From NCBI RefSeq assembly GCF_050908995.1, contig NC_135130.1:10471001-10535000 (forward strand): a DNA stretch of 64,000 nt, given 5' to 3'. The translations under genes were made by a program, and so were the position numbers. Of this stretch, positions 60,036 through 64,000 are shown one piece after another. A model generated the notes under the pieces. The model did not search any database and was not told where the DNA came from. It saw only the letters and a program-made list of their open reading frames with translations. How positions within the stretch are numbered: the first letter of the stretch is position 1; each line of letters starts with the position of its first letter. The DNA is from Andrena cerasifolii (Eukaryota; Arthropoda; Insecta; Hymenoptera; Andrenidae).

Positions 60036-63000
60036 AACGAAACATGTAAGGACATCTGTAATGTCTTAAAAGTAAATAATAGAATTGAGAGACGAAAGTT
60101 TTCAGCACTTTATATGGTAGAAAATTTATAGAATTCGACAGTAAATATTAAATACTGAACTAACGAATTTCGAGCTCCTTCGTTACTTACTGTTTAACGA
60201 AGTTAAATTTCAAGTAAAAATGTGAAATATCCAACAAGACCAACATAAAGAAAGTAGCCGGAGGGGGAATCGTAGGCGGTGGCTCGAATATCATTTTTTT
60301 ATTAACGTTTTGTCAGTTACAATTTTGATTACATACATATAATGTGGATCCTTCTTTAAACACATGTCGCTATGATACAAATGACGAGGATAAAAATTTG
60401 GAGTGCGTAAAAATGTAATTAGATGACAATTTTTTTTTCATTTGTTTGTTTCTTTCTTTGTTTGCTGCTTCTTCTCCATTTCTCCCCCTTTTATTACTTC
60501 CATTGGTCATGGCGATGGGCCAACTTTGAATGTATATTAATATAATATACCGAGCTGGCCCATGTCCACTCGGGGTAAACATGTAATTTACTCCTTGATC
60601 GCGTTTATTTCATTTTTTTTTTTAAATCGTCCCTAATTCGCTAATATTTTGTTTTCTTTTGTTCCTTTCTTCTTTTATACACTATATCGGTGCACATTCG
60701 CCGCTCAAGACTGGTCCAGTGGTAGCGATCGACCGACACGCTGATCAAGAATCTCAAGTAAATCTTTCACACCGACCACACAGGCACGGATTAGTACCAA
60801 ATTCAGAGGACAGGATATTTACAGATGAATGAACGGCTCGTCTAGCCGTGCATCCGGTACCTTCGTCTACAACCTTTTCACCTTTCACATTCATTCGTCT
60901 CGTTTCTACATCGTTAACCCCTCGAGTCCCGACTATCTCATCTACTTTCTGCAACTGGATTGTCAGAAGAACATCGCGTAGAAAACTGTGCTCGTTTTCC
61001 TGTTCAATTTACATAGACATTCGTATCCTCGGTATGGAGTTGAAGTAAACTTGAATAGTTCTGAGATGGCTGCCTTGTTAGCCCTACTTTGGAGGTGGAC
61101 CGTTAATGCAGGCTTTAAATATCCCAATAAATAAACGTACTCATCCTTCGCAAATCTCTCTAGAGTCTCCTGCGCACAGTTTCTACCCCCGTATTACTAA
61201 AACAAGCCGCCTTAACTTGCCTTCTCCAAAGTAGAGCCGAACGGCAACTGCTCCCCAACACGTGGCCATTTTGCATTACTAGAACGTACCTGAGTCGCGA
61301 CTGCTATTACATAGGTTTATACAGGCTTGAAAGTTGAGTTTTCTAAACCCTCGACGAAGCATTCGAAGAACAAGACACGAGGGGCTACGCTCGCCTTGCC
61401 ATTGATCGTTAATTGGCGAAGATGGTCGCGCAACGTGTCCGCCGACGTATTGGAAAAACAGACTATCCAGATGGACAGGCGTTGCTTCACGCGAAAAGGA
61501 ACCAGGGACAGAGAAGTTCGACTCCGTTTCGAATAGCTCTGGGGACAAAAGCGAGAGGATTCGGTCCTCTGAACTTGGAACGACGATAAGCCGCCGCAAG
61601 TTGCTCGCCGTGTCGACAAACAGTCGCCACGCCACGTCTCTCCTCTTTTACTCTTCTCAGCATTTTACACAGGACTAACCGTGCGCCAACAATTGCTCGG
61701 AATACCATCTTCTGCGGACCGATAATCGGATTCAGGGGCTGAACACTAATTAGCCAGGATCACGTAAATCGCTTCGTCGATCCTCTTTACCTCCTTGTTC
61801 TCGTTGCTGATCTGAGCTCGAGTTCCAGGATAGAAGGAAGAAGGGTTCCTTGTATGCGTTTGAGATTCGGCTACTCAGTCCAAAGGCCGCAAATAACACT
61901 TTTGAGTGCGTCACACCTGCTTATCCCTGAGCCAAAATCTACTTGGGACCTTTCTGACTCAGGACCGAAGTGTTCTCGAATGATATCACGCTTCCATATA
62001 GTTGCCGTGGACGGAAGGAAATGATCTGTTTCTTTTTACATCGTCCCCCCTTTCGGGAGATTAGCGATCGAACGGCTCTCGTGGTCTTCGCGTGAGCGAT
62101 GATGATGACGCTGATGATTCTTGGGAAGAAAATCGTTTTGCGCGCTTAGGATTCTTCAAGTTCAACGTATGTGAAAACGGGAGATCTAAATAAAGATTTA
62201 CAAGTCTGTATTGGTAAAAATTCGTCAACAAAGGTGGATTATGCTAAGGAAATGTTAACCAAAATATAAAACAATGTCCCCAGGTGTATGTTTCTGAATA
62301 CGCGATAAAGATCTCCTTCGATATTCCCCCCATTCTAAATCCCAATATCTCGGAAAGTATTTCACATGTTTTACATAAAATTTGGAGCGGGATAGAAGGG
62401 AGAAAGGAAACACTGCCTTTAAGGATATAAAGTGACCAATGTTCTTCGTTCTGTCTGTTACATTGAAGCTTACGAGTTCTGGAGTATTTTCGTTCGTCTT
62501 TCATCGTTCATCTTTCAGCAGAATACCAAGGGGTCAGAAGACACAGAATTAATCGATCGATACCGAGGAATCGACGAGGAGCACGGATACCTCGCGGATT
62601 AGCGCGACTCCCCCTTTCTCGAGAACCCTTTTTATTCAATGATCGGATACTTTCACGGTGACCGTTAAATATTAATCGTCGTTATTCGCCTCGCCGTGTC
62701 CACTGCCTTTTTTTTTATACAAATTTTAAAAACTAATTTGTATGATTCGTCGACCACCTGAACGAGGACGGCCACGAGGTGGCAAGGACTTCCTTCCAGT
62801 TCTTCGTACGTACAACGTGGACAGTCTGCAATCTCTCTCGATCTTGGCTCGCTTGCATTACGATAAATCTTGTATCGCAAAAAAAGAAAAAGTCTATCGA
62901 ACTGGAAACGAATCGGTCCGTGCCTCGCCACGTCTTGGCTGCATCGCGCATTCTCGTAAGGCATCGCCAGAATTCCTCGGGCACTCGACTATTCCGATGC

Positions 63001-63400
63001 AAGCGACACTCTCGCCTGGTCTATTTACAGTCAGAAAAGCTATCGTCTCCGTTTGCGAAAGCAAGACTCGCGAGTGTTGAAAGTTTAGAAGAATCTTTAA
63101 ACGTAGGAAAATCATTCGGCCCCATCGAGTGTCGGCCGATGCGCTTACGATTGGCGAGACGTTCGGTCTTCGAGTCCCTCCTCCGTTCCCTCGTCTCATT
63201 TCGACTTCTATCATCCGAGAAAACCGTATCACGAGAGTCTGATCGAATCGACCTGCGTCCAGAGCTTCAACCTAGTCTGTTATCCTGCGGCGCCGTGTGT
63301 GCTTTTCTCGCTAACAATTAAAAATTTCTCACCCTATTTACTTTATCCATTTCCCTCGTGTATTTTCCTCTTTCCATCTTGCCGTTTAAATTCAATTCAC
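60036..63400. other. Non-coding or unrecognised region
   Basis: No frame in this stretch carries a motif I recognise. The longest, 180 codons at 62779-63321 on the plus strand, is arginine/serine-rich without a domain. Several TTTATT words at 60298 and 60604, each near T-runs, would be AATAAA signals on the minus strand, so part of this stretch may be the 3' UTR of a minus-strand neighbour. That is only a suggestion. Confidence 0.4.
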
Positions 63401-63417
63401 ATTATTTAGGGTATAAT

Positions 63418-63442
63418 AATTAATTAATTAATTAATTAATTA
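63418..63442. repeat. (TTAA)n microsatellite
   Basis: Six to seven uninterrupted aatt/ttaa units. Confidence 0.9.
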
Positions 63443-63542
63443 TAATAGTGTCATTATAATTCGTAATAATATACAACATTTGTCAATAGATCATTTATCC
63501 TAAAACCCACCGCATGCTCGTGTCGAAATAATCATTTAGTCC

Positions 63543-63640
63543 TGCTCTCTCTCTCTCTCTCTCTCCCTCTCTCTCTCTCCCTCTCTCTCTCCCTCTCCCT
63601 CTCTCTCTCTCTCACTCTCTCACTTTCTCTCTCTATCTCT
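63543..63640. repeat. (CT)n microsatellite
   Basis: About 100 bases of ct dinucleotides interrupted by ccct and cact units. The minus strand reads as Arg-Glu repeats, which is not evidence for a protein. Confidence 0.95.
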
Positions 63641-64000
63641 CGTATATCCGCATTCTTGCTCTCATTCTCTCCCTCAACTCGCACACGCTCGCACATATCT
63701 TTCTTTCTTGCCACTTGTGTTCATCGCGCGTCAGTCATGCTCTCTTGTACGAAACACCACCCCCGCTCTCCCGCCACTTTCCTTCGCACACTCTCACGCC
63801 GTGGGACTGTACTGGCTTCACGCGTAGCTTATCTATCTAATTCAAATGATTTGTAGTTGCAACTGTACGTGTGTGTCTGTCTGTGAATGATCTCTGAACG
63901 GTGTGTGCCATGCGCGTGACTCGCTCCGCGTGCACCCTCTCCGCGTGACTCGTCAACGTCCTCCTCGTCCTCTCGCGAGCTGACTGCAGTCATCGTCAAC
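63641..64000. other. Window end, no feature recognised
   Basis: Pyrimidine-rich flank of the microsatellite followed by ordinary sequence with several tgtgtgt words. Nothing coding seen. Confidence 0.4.

Noticed and set aside
62779..63321. 180-codon plus-strand frame
   Set aside because: Arginine/serine-rich with no recognisable domain, and overlapping frames on both strands are similarly open.

Overview
The window looks like arthropod, most likely insect, nuclear DNA. One multi-exon gene with GT/AG introns is recognisable; the rest is non-coding DNA dominated by introns, small inverted-repeat transposons and satellite arrays. CpG dinucleotides are common and base composition is moderate, which would fit a hymenopteran. 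That is an impression, not a measurement. No bacterial-style operons, tRNA genes, rRNA genes or CRISPR arrays were seen.

The gene is an ADAM10-family membrane metalloproteinase on the plus strand. Its disintegrin/cysteine-rich and juxtamembrane sequence resembles Kuzbanian-like (Kul) more than Kuzbanian. Thirteen coding exons from 19819 to 46769 join in frame into 866 residues plus a stop. In order they encode the second half of the prodomain, a furin-type site (LRKR), the zinc protease domain (HEIGHNFGSP|H with a downstream FIMF Met-turn), disintegrin and cysteine-rich modules, one membrane span and a 237-residue basic cytoplasmic tail. The first visible exon begins in phase 1, so the signal peptide and first half of the prodomain lie upstream. 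I could not find them in the first 19.8 kb, which is probably one long intron or runs past the window edge. The 3' UTR ends near 47.4 kb.

The introns carry short non-autonomous elements: two with TTAA target duplications (22.1 and 31.8 kb), one hAT-like (24.3 kb) and one with 48-bp near-complementary ends (29.2 kb). There are also local tandem duplications (about 5.0, 29.7 and 38.9 kb) and long purine-rich tracts.

From 47.9 to 60.0 kb, just past the gene, is a dense satellite block. It contains a 151/152-bp AT-rich array with a three-unit higher-order repeat, a 35-copy array of a nearly invariant 170-bp monomer with strong internal dyad symmetry, a 15-bp array of about 41 units, a 40-bp minisatellite and a GC-rich 65/84-bp repeat. 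The same CACAGACGAGG-type inverted ends and the same roughly 155-bp repeat occur at both edges of the block. From 60.2 kb onward I recognise no gene; there are microsatellites and possible minus-strand polyadenylation signals.
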